DNA from: Pseudoscleropodium purum
Taxonomy: Eukaryota; Streptophyta; Bryopsida; Hypnales; Brachytheciaceae
NCBI GenBank assembly: GCA_963969395.1
Contig: OZ017800.1
Coordinates: forward strand, 21,856,479 to 21,920,478
Length of the DNA stretch: 64,000 bases
Direction: 5' to 3'
Numbering within the stretch: the first letter of the stretch is position 1; each line of letters begins with the position of its first letter. The translations under genes and the position numbers were made by a program. The notes under the pieces were generated by a model. It was not told the DNA's origin and ran no database searches. It saw only the letters and a list, made by a program, of their open reading frames with translations. Positions 9,609 to 22,650 of this stretch are shown in pieces.

Positions 9609-10205
9609 GAGGCTTAGGAGGTCATACAATTTGAAGGGTTTCTGGAATTTGGTTTTCGGATCTGTTCTTGAAGGATGGACACCTCTTCAGTTCGCCAACA
9701 ACTGCAACTGCAACCTTGGTTAAACGAAGCAATCCAAGGTACTTCTCTTTCAACTCATTAGAAGCCCACTCGTTAGAAGCCCAGCTAACCAAGCTAAAAG
9801 CTAATGTATCCTTGAAACTGAAGCAACATGATCTTGCAAATAGTGACATAGTGACATTGCGAATAGGGGCTGGTTAACTAGGAGATCCTAAATTTGAATC
9901 TATCCAAAATTTTTAAAATAAGCAAGGTTTTGCATCATTTTAGGAAAGGTGATGTGGGATAGTTTTTGGTTGAAGTTCATTCATTTGAAAACATATAAGA
10001 ACTAAAGAGAGGAAATTATACAAATTGGTTTGTGCAACTCTTTATGATCCAATAATTGTTGTTATAGAACATTATAGAAATCTCAAGAAAGATTGACACA
10101 ATGATAGCAAGCCGAAAAGAGACGTATCAAATTGGCCAATTTATTAACTAGCCTCCATCTGTGCAAATAATGAGAGCTATTGATTTTTTTTTTAAATTAC
10201 AAAAA
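9609..10205. other. Non-coding spacer
   Basis: The first 270 bp are of moderate GC and still resemble gene flank; the rest is AT-rich. Near 10093-10120 a phrase ACACAATGATAGCAAGCC with AAAAGAGAC resembles the sequence at 10570-10595, so the MITE-like element in between is flanked by a diverged repeat. No gene is seen. Confidence 0.5.
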
Positions 10206-10460
10206 CCCCTTTGTAATCGTTGATTTCAAAAAAAACTTGAGAGATATGGATACGGTACTTTGATATGGATACAGATAGTTTCATATGGATACAAATACTT
10301 TAATATGAATACATATATGGTATTGCAATGCAGAAAATACATGTACAATATGGACACAAATATAGATACGTAGTGAGATATGTATTGAGATATACACTTG
10401 GAAAGCATATATTTCATATTCATTGGCAAGTAACTTGACTTTTAGAATTACAAAGAGAGA
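10206..10460. mobile_element. MITE-like element with short inverted ends (copy 2)
   Basis: Left end CCCCTTTGTAAT (10206-10217) is the inverse of the right-end phrase ATTACAAAG (10447-10455). The ~250 bp between contain repeated GATATGGATAC and ATATAGATAC phrases and no coding potential. The same layout is seen at 5484-5780 and 15741-16035. The class of transposon cannot be assigned from the ends alone. Confidence 0.5.
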
Positions 10461-10544
10461 GAGGGAAAGGATAATTTTTTGAAAAAATTTAATTTTAATT
10501 ATTTTTGAATAGATTAGGGGAGGGGGGTAAATAAATGGAACAAA

Positions 10545-10608
10545 TTTTGAGCTCATTGTGACAATTTGTCACAATGACAATAAGCTCAAAAGAGACACTA
10601 AGTGTCTC
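10545..10608. repeat. Two adjacent near-perfect palindromes (nested hairpin)
   Basis: TCATTGTGACAA (10553-10564) is followed after one base by its exact reverse complement TTGTCACAATGA (10566-10577). Outer arms TTTTGAGC (10545-10552) and GCTCAAAA (10584-10591) extend the structure. Immediately after it, GAGACACT (10592-10599), A, AGTGTCTC (10601-10608) forms a second perfect hairpin. Confidence 0.85.
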
Positions 10609-13600
10609 ATACACTAACAATGCCTATCGATGGCATATAAGAGCCTTAGAATGGCAAGCAATGTTTATGGTTGGTTGTAAAAGGTTTTTTTATATGATCG
10701 GTTCACTCAATGAGTGTCATTTTAACTCTCAAAGGATGCCAAGGACTAGAATGGTCTAGCGAATGACTTCACTTTTAAGTGTAAAAAATAGAATGCACCT
10801 ATTGGTCCAATAATGAAAGTATTTTGATGACTATTTTGGTCATGAAGGGCTATGTCCTTCCAAGGTTAAAGCAAGAACTTAATTTATTTCTTAGTGAACA
10901 ATGCACATGTTGTTGGGCATTGCCAAATGGACCATAATTTTTATCTAAAAGAGCTAAATGGATGAAAATAGTAGCAACAATTTTAGAGAGGAAAATTTGT
11001 TGAATTTGAGGCAAAAAGGTGGATTTCACTTATTAGAAATGATTACATACTTAACTTCATCAAAATAATAAAGATTGAAATGGAGTTGGTTTTATTTTTA
11101 TGGAAAGTGTAAAAATTTAAGTATAAACAAAAAGAATAAAAATAAGTTTCTATTATTGGTGCAAATAATAAGAATGAAGTGATAGGTTGGATTTGCTTTT
11201 ATCATCTACCATTTGTAAATTTCAATCACTTTCAATTATACACAACTAAAACAACTCAAAGTCTTTCTCCACATAATCAAGGAAGCCTTGGATGTGAAAG
11301 TAATTGTTGGCAATTAACTTACAATTCCAACAATTTAATGATTCTTGAAATTTGCAAAGAATTAGTCAAATTGGTAATTCAATCCTATTGAACATTTCAA
11401 TTCAAGAGCATGGATTGTATGAAGGTAATGGATTGAATAGTTGACATATGTCATTGACTTTGGAGTATGAACAAGTCCATAGATTTTTATATTGGATTAA
11501 AAAGATTCATCATCCTTTCATCATCTTATTCATTCTAACAAAAAGTACAAGTATCTTTCATCTAATAGAAACCCATCCCTTTGTAAAATCTCTAATTGTA
11601 TAGGAGGTTTAGATATCCATGAAGTACTTTATTTAACCTCTGAAAAAAAATTTCAATATTTGGGTGGGAAGTCCAAAGAATCTTTATATAAAACAACTTC
11701 AACATAGAGTAAGTAGGATGGTTAGTATTCATGAAAATGCATTAGAAAAATAAGGGCCATTGACATTGAACAAACTACAAATAAACTTCCATCCTCAGCA
11801 CTAGATGGATAATGTCTATTATCTAATTGTCCTACTTTCTCTCAACAATTCTCCTTTATTCATATCTTCAACATTTAGAGGAACTCAAGGAAGATTCTAT
11901 ATCAGTGTGAGAAATTTGTATACACATTTTGTATGAAAAGAAGATCCAAATCATGCAGTCATAATTTTAAATACTAATTTTTTTGGTCCTAAAATCTTAA
12001 TCCTACCCAATGTTTTATGTTTTACAAAGGAATGGTAATGCATTGTTGGGGGGGATAACGTGTGTAAGCAACAATTTTAAAATGGCTTGAAGGTGATAAT
12101 AGGATCTTGTACCTTTTGGGTGTAAACAACCAATGAAGATGGCCACATTATGGTGTCTTCAATGGGTCTGGAAAAAGTCAAATAGTTATGATATTCACAA
12201 GGGTAGCCGTTTTTTAATCAAATTTGGATCAAGCCCAAAGGATAAGTTAGTCATTGTGTACCTTTATGGGGTCATATTCTTGTCCCCAAGGCTAGCTGGA
12301 TATGAGTTTTAAAGAGCTCAAAGTAGTGGCTTATAAAAATAAGGATGTCAATTACTTTTGTAAGGAGGGAATCCATGACCAAGGCCAATACTACAATCAA
12401 GTAGATACTCATCCAATAACAATGTCAATTCTTTCTACGTTATATTCTACAAATTTTGGAAATTAGGGATTAAGATAGGATCATAGCTTTGAAAAGTGAA
12501 ATAGCATTGGAGCATGTTGCAAACTACTTGACTTGACACTTGGCCTATGCAAGTAACTTTGTCGAGTCACTAAGTCAGCCTTGATTGAGGAGTCCCTATC
12601 TCATTGTTAAAACATTTTAGAGATATTATTGTGAACATGTACAATAATTAGAGGAGTAGAATAAACATTATGGATGTATCGGCTTTTGTTAGTTTTAGGG
12701 TGACCTAGTAACAATAGAACAACTGTTATACTTCAATTCATTATCCTCAATTTTCTATTGATTCTTGAAGTTAGAATACACTTAGGGGCATATAGTGGGA
12801 ACAAATCCTCTCTCCTTCAATCTCTTAGATCTCACAAATGATAAATACTAATTTGACTTTGAAAATTTGTAAATACACTCTATATGAAGTAGAAATCAAG
12901 ATATATTAGTTATAATTTTAAATATTAATTCTTTTTTGGTCTAAAAATCTTAACCCTACAGTGAACATTTTATATTCTTTATGTTCTATTTAATGCAAAG
13001 GATTTTTAGGGATTAAAATGCTTCAAAAACAGTTAAAATAGACATAAGAATGTCTAAATGAAGATTTTGACAATCAAAATAAAGCCCTCTAAATGTAGGT
13101 TAAGAGACAAAAAATTATCAAGAGGGCCGTGGTATAAATTCACCTATTCTTTTTTAAGACAAAATAACTTCATTAATGTTTTGAAACCTCCTTTCACTTG
13201 TCAACAAGAAAGTATGAAAATTTGAACAGTTTTGTGCCCCTCTCATCGGCCAATCTGGTCAAGTCTTTGTTTGTCCAGTTTGTGTCCGCTTTGTAGTCAT
13301 GCCACTTATAACAAACAAATTTGTATTTTTTTACCCTTTGCAATGGAATTCATTTTATTTGTTTCAAAAAATAAAAATTAAAAAAATTGAACATTCTAAC
13401 AATAGTAATGAGGCACAATACGAAAACACGGTGGTTTTGGAAGTACCCACATTAAATCTCAAGCAACTCCATCCATGTACTCGCTCTCCTTGTTTGGCAT
13501 TTGATTCAATCTTTTGTTCCGCACCTTGCATGTATGAGGAATACCAACCTATCATTCATGAAATTTTGATCACTAATTATAAGACTATACTACTAGGACT

Positions 13601-14440
13601 ATAGGGTGGGTGGATAGGAGGATTGGGATTGGGAATTTTGAAAAATTATGTTCTAGTAGGGGGTTGAGGGGTAATAAAATAAAAAATCCACTAAATTAAA
13701 GTAATTGTCTAAAAATATATTCTCTCACTATCCACTCAAAAGACAACATCATCTTACAATGTACAATATCAACCAAAACAAGAACCCAAGTTTATATTAT
13801 GCAAATTTTCTTAAAATTTTAACAAAGTAGAAACTAGATTTGGGAAGCTTCATTCTTCTGTTTTTTAAGGCAAAAAATATCATTTTGATTGTCAAAATGA
13901 AGTTTTAAGTGCAAAAAAACAAAATGCTAAACTACAATACTAGTTACATAGAATGTTCAATTTATGAAACAAAATATTAGTAGACTAAAAGGATATCTTA
14001 AAAGACCAATTCAAGCTTTAGTATAAGGGCTTAGTTCTCAAGGCCTATGTGGGTACCAAATGGCTTCAGCGCAAATGGGTATATGGACATTTGGCACCAA
14101 GCTCTAATACAAAAGTTTGGTGCTCAAAGACCTCCTTTCAATGAATATAATTGGCAATTAATATGACTTGAACTAAATTGAATAATTCGAATCCTTTTAT
14201 CATCAATACACTTACATAAATAAATATTTTCCATCCTTCTAACTTCTTGAAAGTCATCTAGTTGCCAAGACTAAAATTAATGAATAGAATATGTTTTCCA
14301 AAGTATTGAAATATTGTTTCTAACATCTACAAAAAATTACAGCAAGTAAAATCCCTATGCCAACATTCTTAAAGTGGTATTGTAACATTTTTATAGAAAA
14401 ATAGAAGTAAGTTAATTTGTTTATACTAGTGATGCACTTG
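10609..14440. other. AT-rich spacer, no gene recognised
   Basis: Only short ORFs on both strands, rich in Lys, Ile, Phe and Asn and without domains. Short self-complementary phrases built on TTTTGA-(3 nt)-TCAAAA occur near 13067 and 13882. Confidence 0.6.
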
Positions 14441-14521
14441 TATATTAGATTGTGTTAGTGTGTGTTAGTGTGCTAGTGTGTATATTAGTGTGTTAGTGTT
14501 AGTAATAGTGTGTGTGTGTAT
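14441..14521 (+). repeat. GTGTTAGT / GT microsatellite
   Basis: Imperfect repeats of GTGTTAGT passing into pure (GT)n. It looks like ordinary slippage-derived DNA. Confidence 0.85.
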
Positions 14522-15740
14522 GAGGATCTAAGTATGAGGACCTGATATAAATCCAATCATGATGTATTGGATTTATATAATGTTCCCAAAAATTGTCCAC
14601 TATCTACATTTTGTCTTTGACTAGCCAACACCAATCATTCAAGGCTATTCCAATTTTTTCAAAGCACTCAATAGGAGTCATAGAGATGTTTTGAGGCAAT
14701 CAAAAAAGTTAAGGTATTTTTGTACTTCAAGGATATCTATATAACACCTACATTTCTTTGGATTTATAAGATTAGACTATTCATTTTGACATAGTATGAG
14801 ATGTCTTTTTAACATGAAAGTAAAATTTGTAAATTTTAAATAGTAACTGTCAAATCTTTGATTTTTTTCTTAATATTTAAAAAAATTTAGGGCCTAATTT
14901 TATGAAATGTAGGAGATAAAGTTTGAACATGGACATTATTTCTTTTGGCACTTTTTTCACAATGAAATTCTCCACTCAAAATTGCATTAGTGCTAGAAAT
15001 TTTATATTGGGACTTGCCAAGTTCAAAAATAACTTCAAAATTGCATTGATCATATATGATCAAATTTTCATGCTTCAATAAAAAAGTATGATTGAATTAT
15101 GCAAATTTTAGCAAGAGGGTATTTGCATTCACAACTTCAACACTTGAAAAATGAAAACTTGTAGAAACATTTGAAATACTATAAGATGCTTTACTTTATT
15201 GTGGAGAAATAGGTGGTTTGTAAAATAATAAAGATTGTGCTTCTCTTATGGTGTAATTGCCTAATATATAGGCGCAGAATATGGGAGCATGACACAATGT
15301 CTTCCAAATGATGCATATTGATTGGGCAACTTATCCACTACTTAATGTAGCAAACATTCTCTATCCTTAAACCTCTTGTGATGTGAGAGTTTGGTTCTTA
15401 AAGATTGGGCTCTACCCTCTCTTTCAAGCCAAAGGCTTTCACATCATGAGAAGAGGCCTCTTACTAAGTTATAGATCATTCGTCCTTCAAATCCATTGTC
15501 CTTTTTTCCTCTAAAATTACCAACTAGTAGTCTCAAACAACATTCTTATCCATGTTCACATTCTTTCCAAAATTGCCAATTGTAGTATCGACATCATGAT
15601 TCCATTTGTCTTTTACTCCTACCTAGCTATTTCTAGCCGTTCTTCTACCTTATTTGCTTGCTTCTCTCACAATTACATATGACTTAATCATACCATCTAT
15701 TATGATTACAGGTTGGACTTTTTATTCCTCCATTTCCTCC
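14522..15740. other. AT-rich spacer, no gene recognised
   Basis: Short chance ORFs only; the longest (63 codons on the minus strand at 14887-15078) has no recognisable feature. Confidence 0.6.
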
Positions 15741-16035
15741 CTCCCCTAACCGTTGATTTATGATAGCCGTTGATTTATTTTTAGAAAAATCATGTCTTCC
15801 TCTACCATTGATCTTGTATGTGGATACTATACATATATATGTATATAATATAAATATGGATACAAGATATAGATATAAATACATGATATAATGTATGGAT
15901 ATGGGTATAAATATAGGTATAAATATGGGTACAAAATATGGATACAAAAATATAGATATACAAGATACGGGATATATCCTATATTAAATGCCAATTCCAC
16001 TCCCACCTTGAAATTACAAAGGGGTGGGAGGGGTG
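15741..16035. repeat. MITE-like block with ATATGGATAC-type core (copy 3)
   Basis: Begins with C-rich DNA and CCGTTGATTT, as in copy 2 (ATCGTTGATTT). It continues with CCATTGATCTTG as in copy 1. The core repeats AATATGGATAC and ATATAGATA many times, and the block ends with ATTACAAAGGGG (16013-16024), the inverse of the copy-2 left end. The hydrophobic Tyr/Ile-rich ORFs read through it are by-products of the simple core. Confidence 0.45.
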
Positions 16036-18130
16036 GGAAGGTAAAATGAATAAAAATTAAAAAATAAAACAAAAAGAAAAGGGGTGAGGGGAAGTGATAA
16101 AATGAATAACAAAATTGGAAATTTTAGTGCATATTTTTACACTATCCATCTAAAAGGCAAGGACACAAAGGATGTTACAATCAAATGATTCTATAATAAA
16201 TGTGCAATGTGTCTTTTTAAGTATAAAACAAATTAACATGTATTACTTGCAATCAAAGAAAGATCAAAAAGTATCATATTGCAATAGATACAAAGTGCCA
16301 CACAAAAATTAGAAAAGGATTTATAGAAAAGAAAGACTTCTCATGTATCCATATTTTTATATTTAAACATACCTTACCCTATATGTATGTTTAGATTATA
16401 CAATTTGAATGGCTTGAAATTCAATAGATTTAATGAAAAGTTCAATGACTATTAGGCTTTGACCATGCAAACAATTTTTAATCCACATTAAGGTGATCCC
16501 CTAGAATTTCTTGATATTTCATCTAATATTTGTGAAATTTTCCCTATGAGTGCCACCAAGAAAATAAAAATAAATAAAAAATTGAACATCTTTAGTCAAA
16601 TTTAATTGTAGCTTTCAAAATTGCATTTTAAGAGTTGTATTAGATGGTGAGAATCTACAAATAGATTTTCAATAATGAAGATCCAAATTTTTGACAAATC
16701 ATTATATATATGTGGAGAAAAATAAATTTTGTGCCATATGTCTCTATTTTGAGCATATATCAAGACTTGTTTACCAAAAAAAATGATTCAATAAGAGGTG
16801 ACAACCCTAATCACTGTTGAATATTTGATTTGAAGTAAGAAATTTGAAAATATTAAAAACTAAATAATTAAAGTTTATGAATTTGAAAAATGCATGATTT
16901 ATATTCTTTACAATAAATTCTCCTTCTGAAGCAAGGACAGGATTTACACAAAATCATTTTAGATCCTAGGTGAACATATAGACTACAAATTTATAAACTA
17001 CAAATGAACAAAATACTAGTTTTATAGTTAATAATTTATATATTCTTAGAATCATAGGTTATTAAAAAATGAATAATTTGAAACTTTGACTCTTCAAAAG
17101 TTCTATATCGTCAAATGATTTGTCACTAGCACAAAAAACAACATAATTCTAATTAGATTCTACACAATCTTTATCTTCGTGACTTTGTAAATCCCAATAC
17201 TTCTTTGATCTACATAGCCCAATCAATCTACAATGGACAAGTGTAATTATGTCATTTGTGAGCGCTAGCATTTCATCCTTTGGCATTTAAAAAAAAGATT
17301 ATTATGTCATTTTCTTTAAATTTGAATAATAATAATAATATTTATTATTTAAATATTATTTAAATATTTTTGAAATTAAATTAAATCAAATTGCAAATGA
17401 CTTTTCTAATTCCAAAAATTACATTTCATAAGTGACTTTAATACAATGATAATAAAAAGATATTTGAAAATATCATTTTATAATTCAACATTTAAAAATT
17501 GTAACAAGAAGAATCTTATGAAAATACTCAAATCCAAATCAAATTAGGATAATATTTTGATATTTTTTTAAATTCAAATTTGATCAATAGAATAGTAAAT
17601 TCAATTGCACTTTGAGTAGAGTGCAGCATAGAATCAAGAGTGCATGATCAAAATTAATGAAAATTTTAAGGAAATTTCTAATTGTAGTATTAAATATTGA
17701 AGTAGATAGATGAAAAATTGGTTGAATGTGTGAAATCAAAGATAATTACGTTACAATTAAAAATGGAACATGTTAGAGTAGCCCTATGAGTCTTCTCAAG
17801 AAGAGTGTTTTTTTTATCTACTCAATTGGGGATAAATTGAAATATATGCCCCGTATTTTGTGGTTAGTCAATTTTGTATTTCTTGACCTCTCCAAGATAA
17901 TTTAAAATCTCTAATTTGAAATATGAATTCAGATTTTCCAAATTAAATTATTAGTGGGAAGAATCTTGCTTCAAGATCCTTCCAATGTGGAGTAAAGTAG
18001 GAAGGTGCATAAAATGACAAAGCTTGAAAAGCATTTCCTAACATAAAGGGTCAAATTATTTTCTTCAATGTACTCAATGACATTTGTCAATGCACCAACA
18101 ATGAACATACAAAGGGGTGGATGTTTCCAG
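16036..18130. other. AT-rich spacer, no gene recognised
   Basis: Very AT-rich with homopolymer runs and an (AAT)n stretch near 17328-17345. No ORF longer than about 60 codons and no RNA gene could be recognised. Confidence 0.6.
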
Positions 18131-20960
18131 AGAGTTGTGAGATTTCAATTTCAAAATTCATAACTAATTCTATCGAAGTCCGAAAAATATGAAACAATTT
18201 GCATTACATGCCAATTTCATTTCTCTTTCAAGGAAATTTTACTGAAAAATATTTGAAGAAGTCCACCTCCCTTCAATGGCGAATCAGGTGGGAAATGGTC
18301 ACTAAATGGACCTCCTCCCTTCCTGTTGTAAATTTGAATCCGGGTTCGCCGTTCCCCAGAGGCTGAGAGCGTGCGTTCTTCTCAAGCCTGGGACAGTTCC
18401 CCCCAAGCAAGCACCTATGGCCCCCCCCTCCCCTAATTTCTGGACCCCGTTTTCTCTAATCAAAACTTGAATGCAAAAATCCTTTCAGGACGCGGGCTCC
18501 TATTTCTAATAATAAAATGATGGCGTTCCCAAGGGGTGCACAAGTGCTTTGGGGGAGTGTGTCAAGGCTGAAAGAATGAGTTTCCCATTTCATATTCCCG
18601 CTACAAGTTCAGTTTGAGATTTTTTATCAACTTGACTTTCAGTTATATCAATTACCACATGGCAGATCCAAGTCCTTTAATTCCTAACTTCGTTTCTTAG
18701 TTTTTGTAATTTTCACAAATGGCCTATCCTACTTTTTTATTCTTCCCAAAAAATAGTTACTTCATATAAATGAAGGGATGAATCCTACTCATAGTTTTAC
18801 AAATTCTTGGAGACCACAATGTGAGGGTATAGGTTCACTTTACTCTTACAAACAAAGTGTAGACTGACCGTAAATGAATATACTTTTAATTGACATCATT
18901 CATAATTTTATACATATATATATTTTTTATACTTTTTATACTTTTTATACTTTTTAATACTTTTTAATACTTTTTAATACTTTTTATTTTATTATTCCTA
19001 AAAGTCTTTCATCAACGATAATGGGGGTTTGTATTTTGGGGCATGCTCCTATTAAAATAATTCTTGATTGTATTTAAATTTTTTTTTAATATAGAACAAG
19101 AATCTTTTTAAGCTTTCCAATGAGCTAATCTGCAAAGAAAGCAAGTTTGTTGGTAGAGATTTATGTCATTTTTTTATATCCTTAAACTTATGGTCAACTA
19201 ATGCAAGTCTATATAGAATTTTTTTAATTTTATTCTGTTATGAAATGTTTTTCAAGATGACTTTACAAGGCTTGTTTGTTTATTTAGTTTTCTCAATTTT
19301 TGAAATAGAAAAGTGTATAGGATTTAGATGATTTTGTATGACATAAGTAACATTGGGAATTGGCTTGATTCAATCCTATCTTAGATTCAATAGCTGCAAT
19401 TTACTGTTTTCTATTATCTTATACACCAACCCTTCTATGTAATGATTTTTAAAATTTGACATATGTGCTTTTTTTATTATTATTATTCATGCAATTTTTT
19501 TTAAAATAGCCTTGTTATATATTCATTTACAACTCAACATTCATGACATTTTTTGAACTTCACTAGATGTTTTCCTTGATTCCATATTGAACTGGTCTTG
19601 GGTTTTCTTTTTGTATTTCAAACTCCAAATAGAAATTTTATAGATTTTTTCACTGGTCTTTTTCTAATGTTTCTAAAGTGCAAGATTTCTTTTCCAATTC
19701 CATCATCTAACAATGAATTGACCAAAGGTTCAAAAATTGTTACAACATTTTTAAGATATGATGTTCTAAAAGCAACTCCTGCTTTAGAAGTGACCTCTAA
19801 CATAGAAGTACATTTTTATTTCAACGTACCAATAGTGTACATTTCAAGAAGTGGTCACTTTTAGGGATTTTTGTGTTTTGACTTCAAAAATCCATCACTA
19901 ATTCTACAAATGTCAAAAAATATGAAACGACGTAGGTGAAATGCCAATTCTATTTTTCTTCCTACAAAAATATACTGAAAATTGTTTCTAGGAATTTAGC
20001 TTCCTTGAAAATGCAATTAGCTCTTAAAAGGTTGCTTTGAGAGTAGACTACCTTAACTCCTAAAGTTCTTTCATTTTAGAGGCCCAAAATTGCTTCAAAA
20101 TACTAGCCTCTAAAGCAAAGTAAAAACCTTCACCTATGTTGAATTTTTAACAAATTCAATAGTAGAAACCTTTTTTTAATCAATTTGTTAGAGTATACCT
20201 TCCTAAAATTTTAGAATAAAAAGCCTTAGCAATTGCAAAATCATGATGCTTGGATTTCAAAAAGAAGTATTTTCAATTCTTTTCAAATGGTTAGATTTCA
20301 TCTTTCAAACTTTTTACACAAAAATGTATAGATCCTACAGCTTTCAAAACTTTATAATATGTTAAAGAAATAAGTTGGAAACACATATAAATTTTTAAAA
20401 TTTTTTTTCATATTTGAGCTTGAAAAAAATCGTAAGTAGTGAAAAGTAGAGAATCATTTAAGATACTTAATTGTTAAGAATTGAATTATAGAATTGGAAA
20501 ATGCCAATCCCAATGGTTGTAATGCTATAATAATAAATCCACATCTTTTGATTTTATTTTTTCCAAAAATATTGAAAATTCAATTAGATAAAGGCCTTCA
20601 AAGTTTATTATAGAGTAGAAATTCTTTAACTATCCACAAACCAAAACTCTTCATAGCTTTCATCTCATTAATTGAAATGGAATGATTCAAAGCTTTCCAT
20701 ACATATATATAAATCTAGAAAACTAATTTCATCTTTCTATTTCTTAAAAGAGTGATTTTTTTAGCTTCTTGGGTTGTCTAGGTTGAGAAAAAAACTACAT
20801 ATCATATAGTAACTTTTTAACCATGTAGTCAAAAGTTACAAATATTGTTACACCTTAAAGCTACTCCTTGATTGCATATCATGGGAAAATTTTGAAGAAT
20901 AAAATGAAAATTCCATTCTTCATGAGCCACCCAAAAAAATTTCTAGATTGCCAAAAAACA
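18131..20960. repeat. Region of diverged internal repeats
   Basis: A ~120-bp phrase set at 18140-18255 (AACTAATTCTA, AAAAATATGAAAC, ATGCCAATTTC, ACTGAAAA) recurs at 19870-19990. Another set at 20500-20720 (AATCCCAATGGT, AAATGGAATGATTCAAAGCTTT) recurs at about 21425-21625, inside the putative TTAA-flanked element. A short GC-richer island at 18300-18500 holds no gene I can identify. The set suggests several old copies of one non-coding element; alignment is needed. Confidence 0.4.
18930..18987 (+). repeat. ACTTTTTAT / ACTTTTTAAT tandem repeat
   Basis: About six units of 9 or 10 bp in a row. Confidence 0.85.
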
Positions 20961-20972
20961 TTGATCAATCCT

Positions 20973-21917
20973 TTAACCCTTAAAGGACCAAGGCCTTTTC
21001 TTTGCCAAAAAACACTCAAAACTACCATTTCTATAGCAAAAGATTAAAAAAAAGTTCTTTTCTTTTCTTCGTATCTAACTATAGGATCTTACACCTAACT
21101 ATTATGAAAATGTGTGGAAATTTTCTAAGAATTTTTGACTGCACAGATTGCACAATATCTGCATTTAAAGTGGAAAAAACAAGTTTTTCAGTACATTGCG
21201 GGACTAGAGTTTTTAACTTTGAACAATTTTAACTTTAATTTTTTGCACTACAGCATTTTTGAGCTTTAAATCTTTATGGTATAAAATTGAGTTGAGAGTT
21301 TAGAAAAAATTCAAAAAATTCAAAAAAACTTAATTTTTATTCTTTAAAGAATTGCTAAGTAGAAATAGGTATGAGATAGAAGGAATATCTAAAATATTCA
21401 TATCTCTAAAATGAAATTAAAGTGCACTAATCCCAATGGTGAGATTGTTCTAGCAAGAAAGATTGACCATGTGAAACTTTTTTTTTTTTAAATTGTAAAA
21501 ATTGCATTCAGAAATGAATTCTACAAGTTATTTTTTTCAAGAAGATGCTCTAATTGCCCAGAAAACAAGATTGTCCATAACTTTCTTATAAAAAAATCCA
21601 AATGGAATGAATCAAAGCTTCACATGTATACAAAAATATAATCTATGAGTAAATAAATTTAAATAAATTTAAAATTCAAATTTTTGAAATCTTTTTTGCT
21701 CCCCCCTCCCCCGCCCCCCGGTCCCTTGTTTTGAGCTTATTTGGGCATAACTTTTGTTTCTGGGCACCAATTGAAAAAAAATTATATTCCCATGATGCTA
21801 ATCAATTTTTTTATCTTCAAAAAAAGTTTCAAAAAATAAGGAAAAAATTTCAGCCCATAGGTACTTGCCCGAAATTCCATTTGTCTCCCAAAGGGACAAT
21901 GGTCCTTTAGGGGTTAA
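20973..21917. mobile_element. Putative non-autonomous piggyBac-like element with TTAA flanks
   Basis: TTAA at 20973-20976 is followed by CCCTTAAAGGACCA (20977-20990). At the other end TGGTCCTTTAGGGG (21900-21913) is followed by TTAA (21914-21917). The inverted ends match at 13 of 14 positions. TTAA target duplication with ends starting CCC is the hallmark of the piggyBac superfamily. The 937-bp interior has no transposase: it is AT-rich with one C-rich run near 21700-21720 and contains repeats related to the DNA just upstream. The short terminal match could still arise by chance. Confidence 0.5.
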
Positions 21918-22525
21918 GGATTAATTGAAGATGTTCAGTTGAATTTAAGTTCCTCCTCTTCACAAGTACGCTACATTGAATAAAATATAAGTCGTGTAGC
22001 TTGAGAAGTGCCTATGTATGTTGTAACTAAATTCAGCCCCATTTCATGTGTTAAGTTTAAGTGCCACACTCTGACCAACGTCCTCTGTTTGGGGGGAATG
22101 CTATTAATTAATTAATTATGTCTTATTGATCCTGTCCAAGGCGGGATAATAAATTGGTGCGGATCAGTAGACCTTCCGAAAGGCAACCGAACTCAATAGA
22201 TATCGTTTGAATTGATTGTTATTGTTAATAATCAGTTCGACTTTCTTTAGAACTAGACGGCCTCTTTCTCACCGAACTAACTATCTTATCAATGGTCAAG
22301 ATGACCTACCTTACCTGAGTATGAAGTATGAACACTCCGTCCATTTCTTTGTAGTAATTTACTTTCAGTCCATTCGAACCCACACGGCATTCAGGGTTCA
22401 TTGGTGCAGGGCTCGTGGCCTCAACACTTCCAACGTTGAAAAGTCTTATAAACCTCAATGTGGTGGATGAAGGAGTCAATCAGTTTCAACATTGAAAACT
22501 CATCTTCATCCTTCTAGTGGTAAGC
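21918..22525. other. Spacer of moderate GC, no gene recognised
   Basis: Between about 22080 and 22470 the base composition is more balanced than around it, with a possible splice-like GGTGCAG near 22404. The 84-codon ORF at 22216-22470 has no domain and is not supported. A (TTAA)n run lies near 22104-22118. Confidence 0.4.
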
Positions 22526-22650
22526 GGGGCTTTTTTTTGGAACAGTGTCCCCCTTGCCGGCTTCACTACAAAGGCCAGTTTTTGGAGGGATGAAGCCAGA
22601 GAGGTCAGATTTCCGACAGTCTGGCAAAATTTCGCCAAAAAAAGAAGCCC
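22526..22650. repeat. Foldback element
   Basis: GGGGCTTTTTTTTGG at 22526-22540 pairs with CCAAAAAAAGAAGCCC at 22635-22650. Inside, CCGGCTTCA and TGAAGCC extend the complementarity. The whole is about 125 bp and without coding capacity. Confidence 0.55.

Noticed and set aside
13299..13604. 101-codon ORF in AT-rich spacer
   Set aside because: No ATG-context, domain or codon-bias support; composition matches the surrounding non-coding DNA.
13067..13900. Inverted TTTTGACAATCAAAA phrases as ends of a transposon
   Set aside because: Each phrase is nearly palindromic by itself, so the apparent inverted pairing over 800 bp carries little information; flanks do not match.
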